From the NCBI RefSeq assembly GCF_002157835.1, contig NZ_CP020809.1, forward strand, positions 1,178,001 through 1,242,000: 64,000 bases of DNA, read 5' to 3'. Below are positions 8,141 through 16,587 of this stretch, one piece after another. The notes below the pieces were generated by a model. That model saw only the letters and a program-made list of their open reading frames with translations. It was not told the DNA's origin and searched no databases. Each line of letters begins with the position of its first letter. Position 1 is the stretch's first letter. The position numbers and the translations under genes are program-made. Source of the DNA: Mycobacterium dioxanotrophicus (lineage in GTDB: Bacteria > Actinomycetota > Actinomycetes > Mycobacteriales > Mycobacteriaceae).

Positions 8141-9717
8141 GAGGCCATCCCGGCCGTCATGCGTATCGGTTCCGGCCGCACCCAGATGTCGTCGAGACCG
8201 CCCGTGACGAGACGACGGTGCTGAGCGGGATCCTGATCGGGGAAATCCAGCCTCTTGGCCATGCCACGGGTCTCGGTGCGAGCCAGGGCAGCGGTGTACA
8301 TCCACCGGGCGTGCGCGGCCATCGCCGCGGCCTCCCGTGCCCTGAACCGCAGTTCTCCATCGCCGGACAGTGACTCGCGAACCGAGGCCCAGATGCCGTC
8401 CAGCGTGCCGAGCGCCTTGGCCAGGACCGGACCGCGCCGTAAGTAGTTCCTGTCGTAGGGCAACACTTCGCGTTGCACGGCGGTGACGACGGCCCGGTGA
8501 TCGGTGCTGCGGCGGGATCCGGTGGGGCGGACCCCGCCGCAGCCGATCGGGTGCAGCCGTCGCGACTGCGCTTGCGGCCCAAGGCTGCGTGCGTGCCGCG
8601 CGGCGCCGCGTCCCGCCCAGCTGCCCGACGACATCGCCCACGCCGCGTTATGACTGCCGCCGCCGGTGAACCCGCCGCAGATCAACTCGCGGGTCGCGGC
8701 ATCGCCCGCTGCGTACAGGCCGGGGACCGTCGTCGCGCAATCGTCGGTGACGACGCGGATTCCGCCGGTGCCGCGCACGGTGCCCTCGGCGAGCAACGTG
8801 ACCGCGAATTTCTGCGTGAACGGGTCGATGCCCATCCGGTCGAAGGTCAGGAAGAAGTTGGGCTGCGCGCGGCGCATCGCTTCCCGATCTGCTGGTGCCG
8901 CCCGGTCCAGTTGGCAGAACACCTTGTCGCGCAGCAGTTCAGCGGCGATGGGGGAGCGCTGCTGGCTGCTGGCGCCGTCCAGCACGCTGCCGTCGGAGCG
9001 GTAGAACGTGGCGAAGTGATAGAACGCCGTCTTGGTCACCGACGTGCCCTCCGGCGCGATGCCGTAGGCGTTGGAGAATTCCATCCCGGACAGCTCTGCC
9101 CCGGCCTCCACCGCGAACAGTGCGCCGTCGCCGGTGTTGACGTCACAGCCCAGCGCCTTGGATTGGAACGCACACCCGCCGGTCGCGACGACGACCGCGC
9201 CGGCCCGCACACGGAAGCCTTGCCGGGCCTGCCTGCGGTAGCCCGCCGCGCCGGAGACCGCACCCTGCGGATCGATCAGCAGCTCGGTGACGGGGCTGTG
9301 ATCGAGGATCCGAACCCCCGCGCGCTTGACCAGGATGCGCATCCGGCGCATGTACTCCGGTCCCTGCAATCCGTTGCGCAAGGGAGTCCCGTCAGGCGCC
9401 GTGGGAAAAGGAAATCGCGCGATCTCGGCCAATTCATTGACCCGCGCATAGGTTTCGTCGAGAACGCGCACTGACCACCGATGATCGGCAAGATGACCGC
9501 CGAGCGCTGCCCGTGCGGCGATGGCCGCCTCCCGTTCGGCCGGATCGGGGCGGACATACCAGACGCCGGTGCCGGCAGAGGCTGTCGCGCCGCTCGTGCC
9601 GCAGTAGCCCTTGTCGGCCAGCACCACGTCCGCACCGTCACGCGCTGCGGTCAGCGCGGCCCAGGCTGCCGCCGGGCCACCGCCCACCACCATCACATCC
9701 GCGATGAGATCGAGCAT
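8137..9717 (-). CDS. FAD-dependent oxidoreductase, fumarate reductase/AprA-like
   Basis: A 526-residue flavoprotein with the FAD-binding motif VMVVGGGPAAAWAALTAARDG, then KGYCGTSGATASAG and a second nucleotide loop VVVATGGCAFQS. The C-terminal FAD segment is PGLYAAGDAATRELICGGFTGGGSHN. The fold belongs to the succinate dehydrogenase/fumarate reductase/AprA family. The real start is ATG 9717, since the longer upstream frame has no family sequence. It overlaps the ferredoxin gene by 4 nt, so the pair probably forms a two-subunit enzyme. The neighbouring sulfonate-type genes suggest a sulfur substrate, but that is inference. It is divergent from the IclR regulator. Confidence 0.85.
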   Translation of the reverse strand: MLDLIADVMVVGGGPAAAWAALTAARDGADVVLADKGYCGTSGATASAGTGVWYVRPDPAEREAAIAARAALGGHLADHRWSVRVLDETYARVNELAEIARFPFPTAPDGTPLRNGLQGPEYMRRMRILVKRAGVRILDHSPVTELLIDPQGAVSGAAGYRRQARQGFRVRAGAVVVATGGCAFQSKALGCDVNTGDGALFAVEAGAELSGMEFSNAYGIAPEGTSVTKTAFYHFATFYRSDGSVLDGASSQQRSPIAAELLRDKVFCQLDRAAPADREAMRRAQPNFFLTFDRMGIDPFTQKFAVTLLAEGTVRGTGGIRVVTDDCATTVPGLYAAGDAATRELICGGFTGGGSHNAAWAMSSGSWAGRGAARHARSLGPQAQSRRLHPIGCGGVRPTGSRRSTDHRAVVTAVQREVLPYDRNYLRRGPVLAKALGTLDGIWASVRESLSGDGELRFRAREAAAMAAHARWMYTAALARTETRGMAKRLDFPDQDPAQHRRLVTGGLDDIWVRPEPIRMTAGMAS

Positions 9718-9814
9718 GCCCCGACAGTGGCAGACATCGAAAGTGATTGTCAGGGTTGTGCTCACGGCAACCGGAACTGTTGTCCGGCCGCGCCTGCGGC
9801 GGCATCGTCGGCTC

Positions 9815-10498
9815 ATGCCCCAAGCTGTGCAGCGGGCCATCGCCGTATTGCGTGCTTTCAGCCCGGCCGAGCCGGAGCTGTCGTTGACCTCGCTCGCGGC
9901 ACGTACCGGCCTGCCGGTCAGCACCACCTACCGACTGGCGCAGGCCCTGCTCGACGATGGCCTTCTGGAGCGTTCGGGCGACGATTACCGCATCGGGCTG
10001 GGCCTGGTCGCGCTGGCTGCCCCCGCACTTCAGCACGTCGACGTGCACATGCTCGCGCCTCACCTGTATTCGCTCGCCGCGGGTATCGAGATCACCGCAA
10101 GCTTCGGGGTGCTCGCCGACGACGATGTGCTGACGCTGTTTTCAGCGCGGCCCGTGAGTAGATTCTGCGGCAACCAGCTGCCAGGACCGCGTCAGCCGCT
10201 GCAGCACAGCGCGATGGGAATCGCGATGCTTGCCTTCGGCAAGCGGCTCGGTGCGCCGTCGCTGGACATCGTGCGTCGCCGCGGCTACGCCGACGCCACA
10301 GGACGGCAAGGTGACCATGTCAGGGCCATCGCGGTTCCGGTGCTCGGTTCCGACGGTGCCGCCTGGGGCGCGGTCGGTGTCCAAGCGTTGCGACGACGGC
10401 TGACCGACGACCTCGTCCACGACATCCTGCCGGTGATGCACCGCCACGCACAGCGGATCCCGCGGCCGGCCACCATGCCGAAGAAAACCTCGCGGTGA
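9815..10498 (+). CDS. IclR-family transcriptional regulator
   Basis: A 227-residue protein. The N-terminal winged helix has AVQRAIAVLRAFSPAEPELSL with the recognition helix GLPVSTTYRLAQALLDDGLL. The C-terminal effector domain ends in AIAVPVLGSDGAAWGAVGVQA, typical of IclR GAF-like ligand-binding domains. ATG 9815 was chosen because the family sequence begins there; the upstream open frame overlaps the divergent flavoprotein. It lies between the flavoprotein-ferredoxin operon and the TauD-ABC-monooxygenase operon and may control both. A perfect 17-bp palindrome follows its stop. Confidence 0.88.
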   Translation: MPQAVQRAIAVLRAFSPAEPELSLTSLAARTGLPVSTTYRLAQALLDDGLLERSGDDYRIGLGLVALAAPALQHVDVHMLAPHLYSLAAGIEITASFGVLADDDVLTLFSARPVSRFCGNQLPGPRQPLQHSAMGIAMLAFGKRLGAPSLDIVRRRGYADATGRQGDHVRAIAVPVLGSDGAAWGAVGVQALRRRLTDDLVHDILPVMHRHAQRIPRPATMPKKTSR

Positions 10499-10502
10499 GT
10501 CT

Positions 10503-10519
10503 TTTTCACCTGGTGAAAA
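10503..10519. promoter_or_regulatory. Perfect palindrome, candidate IclR operator
   Basis: TTTTCACC-T-GGTGAAAA, a perfect 17-nt palindrome in the 82-bp gap between the IclR gene and the TauD-type dioxygenase gene, about 62 bp before the latter's start. It probably controls the rightward operon. With no T-run after it, a terminator is less likely. Confidence 0.55.
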
Positions 10520-10580
10520 CCGGCTTCTCCCAACGTGCCTCCGACGGTGAACTGGAGCCAACCGGCAGAAGGGACTTTTC

Positions 10581-11537
10581 ATGAGTGTCACCACCGAAAC
10601 CAGGAGTACCACACAGGATTCGACCGCACCCCAGCTGCGGTTCATTCCGGTGGCAGGGCATATCGGCGCCGACGTCGACGGTCTGGACCTGTCGCAGACG
10701 TTGACGACGACGCAGGCCGACGCCATACGCGAGGCCCTGCACCGCTACAAGGTGTTGTTCTTTCATGATCAGCAGATCGGGCACGCCGAACAGATCGCAT
10801 TCTCGCGGTACTTCGGCGACGTCACGCCGTCGCATCCGTATGACGACGAAGCGCCGGAAGGGTTTCCGGAGATTCTGGCGGTGGACAGCCGTAAGTACGC
10901 CAAGCGATTCGGCAGGCGCAAGTACAGCTACGACAACAAGTGGCACACCGATGTGACCGCGTTGATCAACCCGCCGGCCGCGACGATACTGCGCGCGCAC
11001 ATCGTCCCCGAACAGGGCGGTGACACCCACTGGACCAATCTGGTTGCCGCGTATGAGGGATTGCCCGCCCCGTTGCGCCGCTTGGCCGACGAGTTGCGTG
11101 CCGAGCACCGATTCGGCGGTCGAAAAGCGCAGTGGGCACAGGACAGTGACTACGCGACGAAAACCAAGGAGAACCCGCTCATCACCGAGCATCCGGTGGT
11201 GCGGGTGCACCCGGTGACCGGAGAGCGCGCGCTGTTCGTCACTCCCGGCTTCACCGCCAAGATCATCGGGGTCTCGCCCACCCAGAGCGATCGGCTGCTC
11301 GATCTGTTCTTCGAAGAGGTGACCAAACCGGCATACACCGTTCGGTTCCGTTGGCGCCCCGGCAGTGTCGCGTTCTGGGACAACCGGGCCACCGCGCACC
11401 TGGCACCCACCGACCTCGACGACCAGGACGTCACGCGGGTGCTCTACCGCACCACGTTGGAGGGCGACATCCCGGTGGGACCCGATGGCCGGACGTCCAC
11501 ATCGATCGCCGGCGCGGAGTTCCGCGGCCAGGCCTGA
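10581..11537 (+). CDS. TauD/TfdA-family alpha-ketoglutarate-dependent dioxygenase
   Basis: A 318-residue Fe(II)/2-oxoglutarate enzyme. The facial triad His-X-Asp is WHTDVT (His122, Asp124) and the distal His lies in FWDNRATAHLAPTDLDD. The Arg that binds 2-oxoglutarate falls in TRVLYRTTLEGD. The family oxidises taurine, alkyl sulfates or aryloxy acids; with sulfonates it releases sulfite. The start has AGAAGGGA about 10 nt upstream. It is the first gene of an operon with an SsuABC-type transporter and an FMN monooxygenase, which favours a sulfonate or sulfate-ester substrate. Confidence 0.88.
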   Translation: MSVTTETRSTTQDSTAPQLRFIPVAGHIGADVDGLDLSQTLTTTQADAIREALHRYKVLFFHDQQIGHAEQIAFSRYFGDVTPSHPYDDEAPEGFPEILAVDSRKYAKRFGRRKYSYDNKWHTDVTALINPPAATILRAHIVPEQGGDTHWTNLVAAYEGLPAPLRRLADELRAEHRFGGRKAQWAQDSDYATKTKENPLITEHPVVRVHPVTGERALFVTPGFTAKIIGVSPTQSDRLLDLFFEEVTKPAYTVRFRWRPGSVAFWDNRATAHLAPTDLDDQDVTRVLYRTTLEGDIPVGPDGRTSTSIAGAEFRGQA

Positions 11538-11632
11538 GGTTTGACTCCGCGCGAGATTAAGGGGTTACCCCGCAGATGTTCGTTGTCACCATGGGCGAGG
11601 TCTACCGGCAATTCCACAGGGGGAGGACCGTC

Positions 11633-12697
11633 ATGCGGTCGATACGTTCGAGGTCCGCCGTCGCGGTGTTCGCGGCGCTGGCAGTACTTGTCACTGCGTG
11701 CGGTTCCTCCGGTGGCGCGGCCCGCACTGCGGATGGCAAGACCGTGGTCCGCTATCAAGGCTGGACCGGCGAGGTGCAGTTCGAGGAACTCGCCGAAGAA
11801 CTCGGCTACTACAAGAACATCAAGCTGGATTGGGTGGGCAACACCACGAGTGGTCCGCAGGACATCCAGTCGGTGGCCACCGGGGACATCGATGTGGGCT
11901 CGGCGTTCAACGGGGCGGTGGTCAAGCTCAACGCGGCGGGTGCGCCGATAACCTCGGTATTGAGCTCGTACGGCGCCGATGAGGATGAATACACGGGCTA
12001 TTACGTCCTGGCCGACAGCCCGATCCACACGGCCCGCGATCTGATCGGCAAGAAGGTCGGGATGAACACCCTCGGTGCCCATCACGAGTTCCTCACCCGG
12101 GAGTGGCTGGCCGAGCAGGGATTGACCAACGACGAGATCAAGACCGTCACCCTCGCCGTGGTGCCACCCGTCAACACCGAACAAGCGTTGCGGGAAAAGC
12201 AGATCGATGTCGCGGCGCTCAACACGATCTGGCGGGAGACGGCGACCGAGCGTGGCGGCATCAGACCGCTGTTCACCGACAAGTCGCTGTTCGGCGCGTT
12301 CAGCTACGGCACCTATGTGATGCGCGACGACTTCATCGCCAAGAACAAGGAAGCCGCAGCCGATTTCGTGCAGGGCACCGCGCGGGCCATCCGCTGGACC
12401 CAGGTCACGCCACGCGATCAGGTGGTCGCGAAGTTCCACGAGATCATCGCCAAGCGCAACCGCAACGAGGACACCAAGACCATCGAATACTGGCGCAGCT
12501 CGGGTATCCCGGTCCCCGGAGCGGTGATCGCCGAGCGCGAGTTGCAGATCTGGATCGACTGGCTGGTCCGCAACGGGGAACTCAAGGACGGTCAGCTCAA
12601 GGCGAAAGACCTCTACACCAACGAATTCAACCCGTACGCCAACGGGACGTATCCCGAGGGCAGTGGTCCCGACGGCCGAGCCCTGGCACAGAAATGA
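11633..12697 (+). CDS. ABC transporter substrate-binding lipoprotein, SsuA/TauA-like
   Basis: A 354-residue protein with a lipoprotein signal peptide (RSRSAVAVFAALAVLVTACGSS; lipobox Cys at about residue 22), so it should be anchored outside the membrane. The mature part follows the SsuA/TauA/NrtA fold: VRYQGWTGEVQFEELAEELGYY, SVATGDIDVGSAFNGAVVKL, and DLIGKKVGMNTLGAHHEFL. An upstream in-frame start at 11576 exists, but ATG 11633 has AGGGGGAGGA about 6 nt before it and begins the signal peptide. It should capture the substrate for the ATPase and permease encoded next. Confidence 0.88.
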   Translation: MRSIRSRSAVAVFAALAVLVTACGSSGGAARTADGKTVVRYQGWTGEVQFEELAEELGYYKNIKLDWVGNTTSGPQDIQSVATGDIDVGSAFNGAVVKLNAAGAPITSVLSSYGADEDEYTGYYVLADSPIHTARDLIGKKVGMNTLGAHHEFLTREWLAEQGLTNDEIKTVTLAVVPPVNTEQALREKQIDVAALNTIWRETATERGGIRPLFTDKSLFGAFSYGTYVMRDDFIAKNKEAAADFVQGTARAIRWTQVTPRDQVVAKFHEIIAKRNRNEDTKTIEYWRSSGIPVPGAVIAERELQIWIDWLVRNGELKDGQLKAKDLYTNEFNPYANGTYPEGSGPDGRALAQK

Positions 12698-13497
12698 GCA
12701 CCACACCGAAGTTGCAGATGCGCTACGTCACCAAACAGTTCGAGATCCGCGGCGAGAAAGCCCGTTTCACCGCTGTCGAGGACATCAGCATCGAGCTGGC
12801 CGCCGGCGAGTTCCTGGTGTTGGTCGGTCCCAGCGGATGCGGCAAGTCGACGTTGCTCGACCTGCTCGGCGGGCTCAGCACACCCACGTCAGGGGAGATC
12901 CTGCTCGACGGACGGCCGATCACCGGGCCCGGACTCGACCGCGGCATCGTGTTCCAGCAGTACGCGTTGCTGCCGTGGCGCACCGCCCGCAAGAACATCG
13001 AATTCGGGCTGGAGGCAAAGGGTTTACGCGCCGCCGAACGTCGTCGGCGTGCCGAGCACTATCTGGAGCTGGTCGGCCTGCAGGCCTTCGCGGACCGCTA
13101 CCCGCATGAACTGTCGGGCGGCATGCGGCAACGCGTCGCGATCGCCCGCAGCCTGGCATTCGATCCCGAGGTGCTGTTGATGGACGAGCCGTTCGCCGCG
13201 CTCGACGCGCAGACCCGGGAATCGCTGCAAGGGGAGTTGCTGCGGATCTGGCAGGCCACCGGCAAGACCATCCTGTTCATCACCCACGGCATCGACGAGG
13301 CGCTCTACCTCGGGCAGCGGGTCGCTGTTCTGACGTCACGGCCGGGCCGGGTGAAGACGGTTGTCGATGTCGACATCGACCGCAGCGCCGACGATGTGCG
13401 GTCCAGTGCGGGTTTCCGTGCTCAGCGTCATCACATCTGGACCTTGCTGCACGACGAGGTGCAACGGGCACAGTCTCAGGAGGTTCAGCATGTCTAG
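12694..13497 (+). CDS. ABC transporter ATP-binding protein, SsuB/TauB-like
   Basis: A 267-residue ATPase with Walker A VGPSGCGKSTLL, Q-loop VFQQYALLPWRT, signature LSGGMRQRVAIARSL, Walker B VLLMDEPFAALD and switch His ITHGIDEAL. It powers import of the substrate bound by the lipoprotein. The ATG overlaps the previous stop (ATGA), and the gene ends over the start of the permease gene. Sequence and gene order match the nitrate/sulfonate/taurine branch of ABC importers. Confidence 0.93.
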   Translation: MSTTPKLQMRYVTKQFEIRGEKARFTAVEDISIELAAGEFLVLVGPSGCGKSTLLDLLGGLSTPTSGEILLDGRPITGPGLDRGIVFQQYALLPWRTARKNIEFGLEAKGLRAAERRRRAEHYLELVGLQAFADRYPHELSGGMRQRVAIARSLAFDPEVLLMDEPFAALDAQTRESLQGELLRIWQATGKTILFITHGIDEALYLGQRVAVLTSRPGRVKTVVDVDIDRSADDVRSSAGFRAQRHHIWTLLHDEVQRAQSQEVQHV

Positions 13498-14332
13498 TGC
13501 CATCGCGGAGGCCGCTGCCCCCGTCGTCGCCCAGCCCGCTCCGCCGGCACCGGTGCACTCGTCTCGGCGCGGTACGGCGGTGCTGTGGCGGGTGGTCCGC
13601 TACACCAGCGCGCTGGCCGGGTTCCTGGCGCTGTGGGAGGTAGCACCCCGGATCGGGCTGGTGGACAAGGTGTTCCTGCCACCGTTCAGCGAGGTCGTCG
13701 GTGCCTTGTTCGCACTGGGCGCCAATGGCCAGCTCTGGGAGCATGTTTCGGCGAGTCTGTCGCGAGCACTCGTCGGGCTGCTCGTCGCCGTCGTCGTCAG
13801 CATCCCGCTGGGTGTGGCCATCGCGTGGTATCGACCCGTCGCCGAATTCCTCAACCCGCTGCTGGAACTCTTCCGCAATACCGCGGCGCTGGCCCTGCTC
13901 CCGGTGTTCGTGCTCATCCTCGGAATCGGGGAGACGTCCAAGGTGGCGCTGGTGATCTACGCGTCGGCCTTCCCGATCCTGCTCAACACCATCTCCGGGG
14001 TGCGTACCGTCGACCCGTTGTTGGTCAAATCAGCGCGTTCCCTGGGTCTTTCCCCGGTGCGGCTGTTCCAGAAGGTGGTCCTGCCCGCAGCGGTGCCCAC
14101 GATCTTCACCGGCCTGCGGATGGCGGCCGCGTCGTCGATCCTGGTGTTGATCGCCGCCGAGATGGTCGGCGCCAAGGCCGGGCTCGGCTATCTGATCACC
14201 GCGGCACAGCTGAACTTCCAGATTCCGAACATGTACGCCGGCATCGTCACCATCGCCCTCGTCGGGGTCGCCTTCAACGGTGTCCTCGTGGCGATCGAAG
14301 GACGCCTGTCGGGCTGGCGTCACACCACGTAG
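13490..14332 (+). CDS. ABC transporter permease, SsuC/TauC-like
   Basis: A 280-residue membrane protein with about six hydrophobic helices. The permease EAA motif contacting the ATPase appears as KSARSLGLSPVRLFQKVVLPAAVP. The N-terminal 25 residues are Ala/Pro-rich and soluble. The start overlaps the ATPase gene by 8 bp and has CTCAGGAGG upstream. It forms the channel of the importer with the two preceding products. Confidence 0.92.
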   Translation: MSSAIAEAAAPVVAQPAPPAPVHSSRRGTAVLWRVVRYTSALAGFLALWEVAPRIGLVDKVFLPPFSEVVGALFALGANGQLWEHVSASLSRALVGLLVAVVVSIPLGVAIAWYRPVAEFLNPLLELFRNTAALALLPVFVLILGIGETSKVALVIYASAFPILLNTISGVRTVDPLLVKSARSLGLSPVRLFQKVVLPAAVPTIFTGLRMAAASSILVLIAAEMVGAKAGLGYLITAAQLNFQIPNMYAGIVTIALVGVAFNGVLVAIEGRLSGWRHTT

Positions 14333-14344
14333 AAGAGGAGTACC

Positions 14345-15739
14345 TTGCCGCGTCAACTGCATCTCAACGCCTTCCTGATGGGTGTCGGCCACCACGAAGC
14401 CGCATGGCGACATCCTCGAACCGACAGCCGGAACCTCAGCAGCGTCAAGCACTTTCAGAATCTCGCACAGATCGCCGAACGCGGCCTGCTGGACTCGGTG
14501 TTCTTCGCCGACGGATTGGCCGTCGACCCGCGCGTCAAGCACAACATCCAGGCGATCTTCGAACCGATCACGCTGCTGACCGCGATCGCCTCCGCCACCG
14601 AGCACATCGGTCTGATCGCCACCGCGTCGACCGGGTATCTGCATCCCTATACCCTGGCTCGTAGTTTCGCCTCACTCGACCACATCAGCGGCGGCCGGGC
14701 CGGATGGAACATCGTCACGTCGGCCGGCGCCGACGAGGCCGCGAACTTCGGTTTCGACGGCATCCCCGACCACGCCGGAAGATACCGGCGGGCAGCGGAA
14801 TTCGTCGATATCGCCACGGCATTGTGGGACAGCTGGGAGGACGATGCGCTGATCCTCGACGAGGCGACGGGCATCTTCGCCGACCCCGCCAAGGTCCACT
14901 CGATCGACCATTCGGGGGAGCAGTTCACGGTGGCGGGCCCGCTGAACTCGCCTCGGTCGCCGCAGGGCAGGCCGCTGCTGGTTCAAGCGGGGTCATCGGA
15001 AACCGGTAGGGACTTCGCGGCCCGCTACGCCGAGGCAATCTTCACCGCCCAGCGATCGGTCGAGGAAGGGCGTGCGTTCTATCGCGATGTCAAGGCCCGC
15101 GCCGTCGCATTCGGCCGCAGTGCCGACGACGTGTTGATCCTGCCCGGCATCGTGCCGTTCCTTGGGCCCACTGCTGCGGCCGCCCGCGAGCTGGAGCAGG
15201 AATTCACCGACCTCATCTCGCCGGAGTACTCGTTGCGCCAGCTGTCGCAGATGCTCGGCGTGGACCTGACGGCCCACGCTCTGGACGCCCCACTGCGCCC
15301 GCTACCGCCCATTGAGCAGATCCAGGGCAACAAGAGCCGCTATCAACTGGTCAAGGATCTGGCCGACCACGAGGCGCTCACGGTGCGGCAGTTGATCGCC
15401 AAGCTCGGCGGCGGCCGCGGTCACCGCACCATCGCAGGCACGCCCGAGCAGGTCGCCGACGATCTGCAGGAGTGGTTCACCGCAGGCGCCGCCGACGGGT
15501 TCAACATCATGCCGCCGTATCTGCCCGGCGGTCTGGAGGACTTCGTCGAGCAGGTGGTACCGATCCTGCGCCGGCGCGGGCTGTTCCGCACCGAGTACAC
15601 CGCCACCACACTGCGCGGGCACTACGGCCTCTCCCACCAGCCGAGCCGGTTCACCCTGCACCGCGAGCGTGCGGGTCTGTTGCCCGACACGCCGGGGAAG
15701 GACAGCAGTTCACGCACGCTCGTCACGGCCGAGCAGTAA
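14345..15739 (+). CDS. FMN-dependent LLM-class monooxygenase, NtaA/SnaA/DszA type
   Basis: A 464-residue flavin monooxygenase of the bacterial luciferase superfamily. Family landmarks are LNAFLMGVGHHEAAWRHP at the start, EPITLLTAIASATEHIGL, SLDHISGGRAGWNIVTS, and RPLLVQAGSSETGRDFAA in the middle. NtaA/DszA relatives use reduced FMN and oxygen to cleave C-N or C-S bonds and need a separate flavin reductase, which is not seen here. The start is TTG with AGAAGAGGAG directly upstream. As the last gene of the operon it probably attacks the imported organosulfur compound or a product of the dioxygenase. The substrate is unproven. Confidence 0.88.
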   Translation: MPRQLHLNAFLMGVGHHEAAWRHPRTDSRNLSSVKHFQNLAQIAERGLLDSVFFADGLAVDPRVKHNIQAIFEPITLLTAIASATEHIGLIATASTGYLHPYTLARSFASLDHISGGRAGWNIVTSAGADEAANFGFDGIPDHAGRYRRAAEFVDIATALWDSWEDDALILDEATGIFADPAKVHSIDHSGEQFTVAGPLNSPRSPQGRPLLVQAGSSETGRDFAARYAEAIFTAQRSVEEGRAFYRDVKARAVAFGRSADDVLILPGIVPFLGPTAAAARELEQEFTDLISPEYSLRQLSQMLGVDLTAHALDAPLRPLPPIEQIQGNKSRYQLVKDLADHEALTVRQLIAKLGGGRGHRTIAGTPEQVADDLQEWFTAGAADGFNIMPPYLPGGLEDFVEQVVPILRRRGLFRTEYTATTLRGHYGLSHQPSRFTLHRERAGLLPDTPGKDSSSRTLVTAEQ

Positions 15740-15795
15740 TGCAGGCAGCGCGGGTGCGACGCTGGGCAGTCGACTAGCACTCGACTACCTCCCCA

Positions 15796-15854
15796 TCGAG
15801 TCTGCGGTGGAGGCGCAAAACACCGAGAGGCGAGCGCCCTCACCGCAGACTCGA
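15796..15854. repeat. 59-nt palindromic intergenic element
   Basis: The arms TCGAGTCTGCGGTG (15796-15809) and CACCGCAGACTCGA (15841-15854) are perfect 14-bp inverted repeats. A second, near-perfect inner pairing (GAGGCGC with GCGCCCT) continues the stem. It lies between two convergent genes, so it may act as a bidirectional terminator, but its length and symmetry also fit a dispersed REP/MITE-like repeat. The flank AGTCGACTAGCACTCGACTA carries additional short repeats. Confidence 0.6.
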
Positions 15855-15863
15855 CGCGTCAGC

Positions 15864-16355
15864 TCAGCGGTAGTTGACGAACTGCAGTGCTACGTCGAGG
15901 TCGGCGCCCTTCAGCAAGGAAATGACGGCCTGCAGGTCGTCGCGCTTCTTCGAGCTGACCCGGATCTCGTCGCCCTGGATCTGCGCCTTGACGCCCTTGG
16001 GGCCGTCGTCACGAATGATCTTGGTGATCTTCTTGGCCTGCTCGCTGCTGATGCCCTGTTTGATGTCGCCGGACACTTTGTAGGTCTTGCCGCTGGCCTG
16101 AGGGTCGCCCGCATCGAAGGCCTTCATCGAGATGTCCCGGCGAACCAGTTTCTCCTTGAACACGTCGACGGCGGCCTTGACGCGCTCCTCGGTGCTGGAC
16201 GTGAGTTCGATCACCTCGTCGCCCTTCCAGGCGATGGTGGTGTCGGTACCGCGGAAGTCGAACCGGGTCGCCAGCTCCTTCGCGGCCTGGTTGAGCGCGT
16301 TGTCGACCTCCTGGCGATCGACCTTGCTGACGACGTCGAAGCTGGAATCCGCCAT
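15864..16355 (-). CDS. YajQ-family (UPF0234) nucleotide-binding protein
   Basis: A 163-residue cytoplasmic protein that matches the YajQ family along its whole length: [54 protein letters not shown], and the C-terminal [15 protein letters not shown]. Members bind nucleotides, and some bind cyclic di-GMP. The ATG at 16355 has GAGAGGAGAGG upstream. The gene lies 110 bp from tRNA-Tyr and is the last bacterial gene before the prophage. Confidence 0.92.
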   Translation of the reverse strand: MADSSFDVVSKVDRQEVDNALNQAAKELATRFDFRGTDTTIAWKGDEVIELTSSTEERVKAAVDVFKEKLVRRDISMKAFDAGDPQASGKTYKVSGDIKQGISSEQAKKITKIIRDDGPKGVKAQIQGDEIRVSSKKRDDLQAVISLLKGADLDVALQFVNYR

Positions 16356-16465
16356 TGGAACGCCTCTCCTCTCCCTCTGCGTGTGCTGCCGGTTTGTAAC
16401 TTTGGTACATCCTCGTTGTACCCTGCTAGTCGCACCAAACCGGAGACGGGGCGGATGCGACACCA

Positions 16466-16548
16466 GGCAGGTTGCCCGAGCGGCCAATGGGAGCGGACTG
16501 TAAATCCGTCGGCTTACGCCTACAGTGGTTCGAATCCACTACCTGCCA
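16466..16548 (+). tRNA. tRNA-Tyr(GTA); prophage attachment site
   Basis: The acceptor stem GGCAGGT pairs with ACCTGCC, with discriminator A at 16548 and no encoded CCA. The anticodon stem GCGGA/TCCGT holds loop CTGTAAA with anticodon GTA at 16500-16502. The T arm GTGGTTCGAATCCAC is intact. The long variable arm (GGCTTACGCC) marks a class II tRNA such as Tyr. The phage integrase begins 40 bp beyond the 3' end, so attL overlaps the 3' part of this gene. The exact core cannot be set without the right attachment site. Confidence 0.95.
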
Positions 16549-16555
16549 CACTGAT

Positions 16556-16579
16556 CAGGCCCCCTTTCGAGGGGGCCTG
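16556..16579. terminator. Hairpin terminator after tRNA-Tyr / int
   Basis: CAGGCCCCC and GGGGGCCTG form a perfect 9-bp stem around loop TTTCGA. It sits 8 bp after the tRNA and 9 bp from the integrase stop, so it could end transcripts from both sides. Confidence 0.75.
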
Positions 16580-16587
16580 AGGTGTTT

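Noticed and set aside
8137..8700. Possible frameshift in the flavoprotein where alternative frames are long
   Set aside because: The published frame is continuous from FAD motif to end and keeps an exact ATGA overlap with the ferredoxin; long alternative frames are usual at this GC content.
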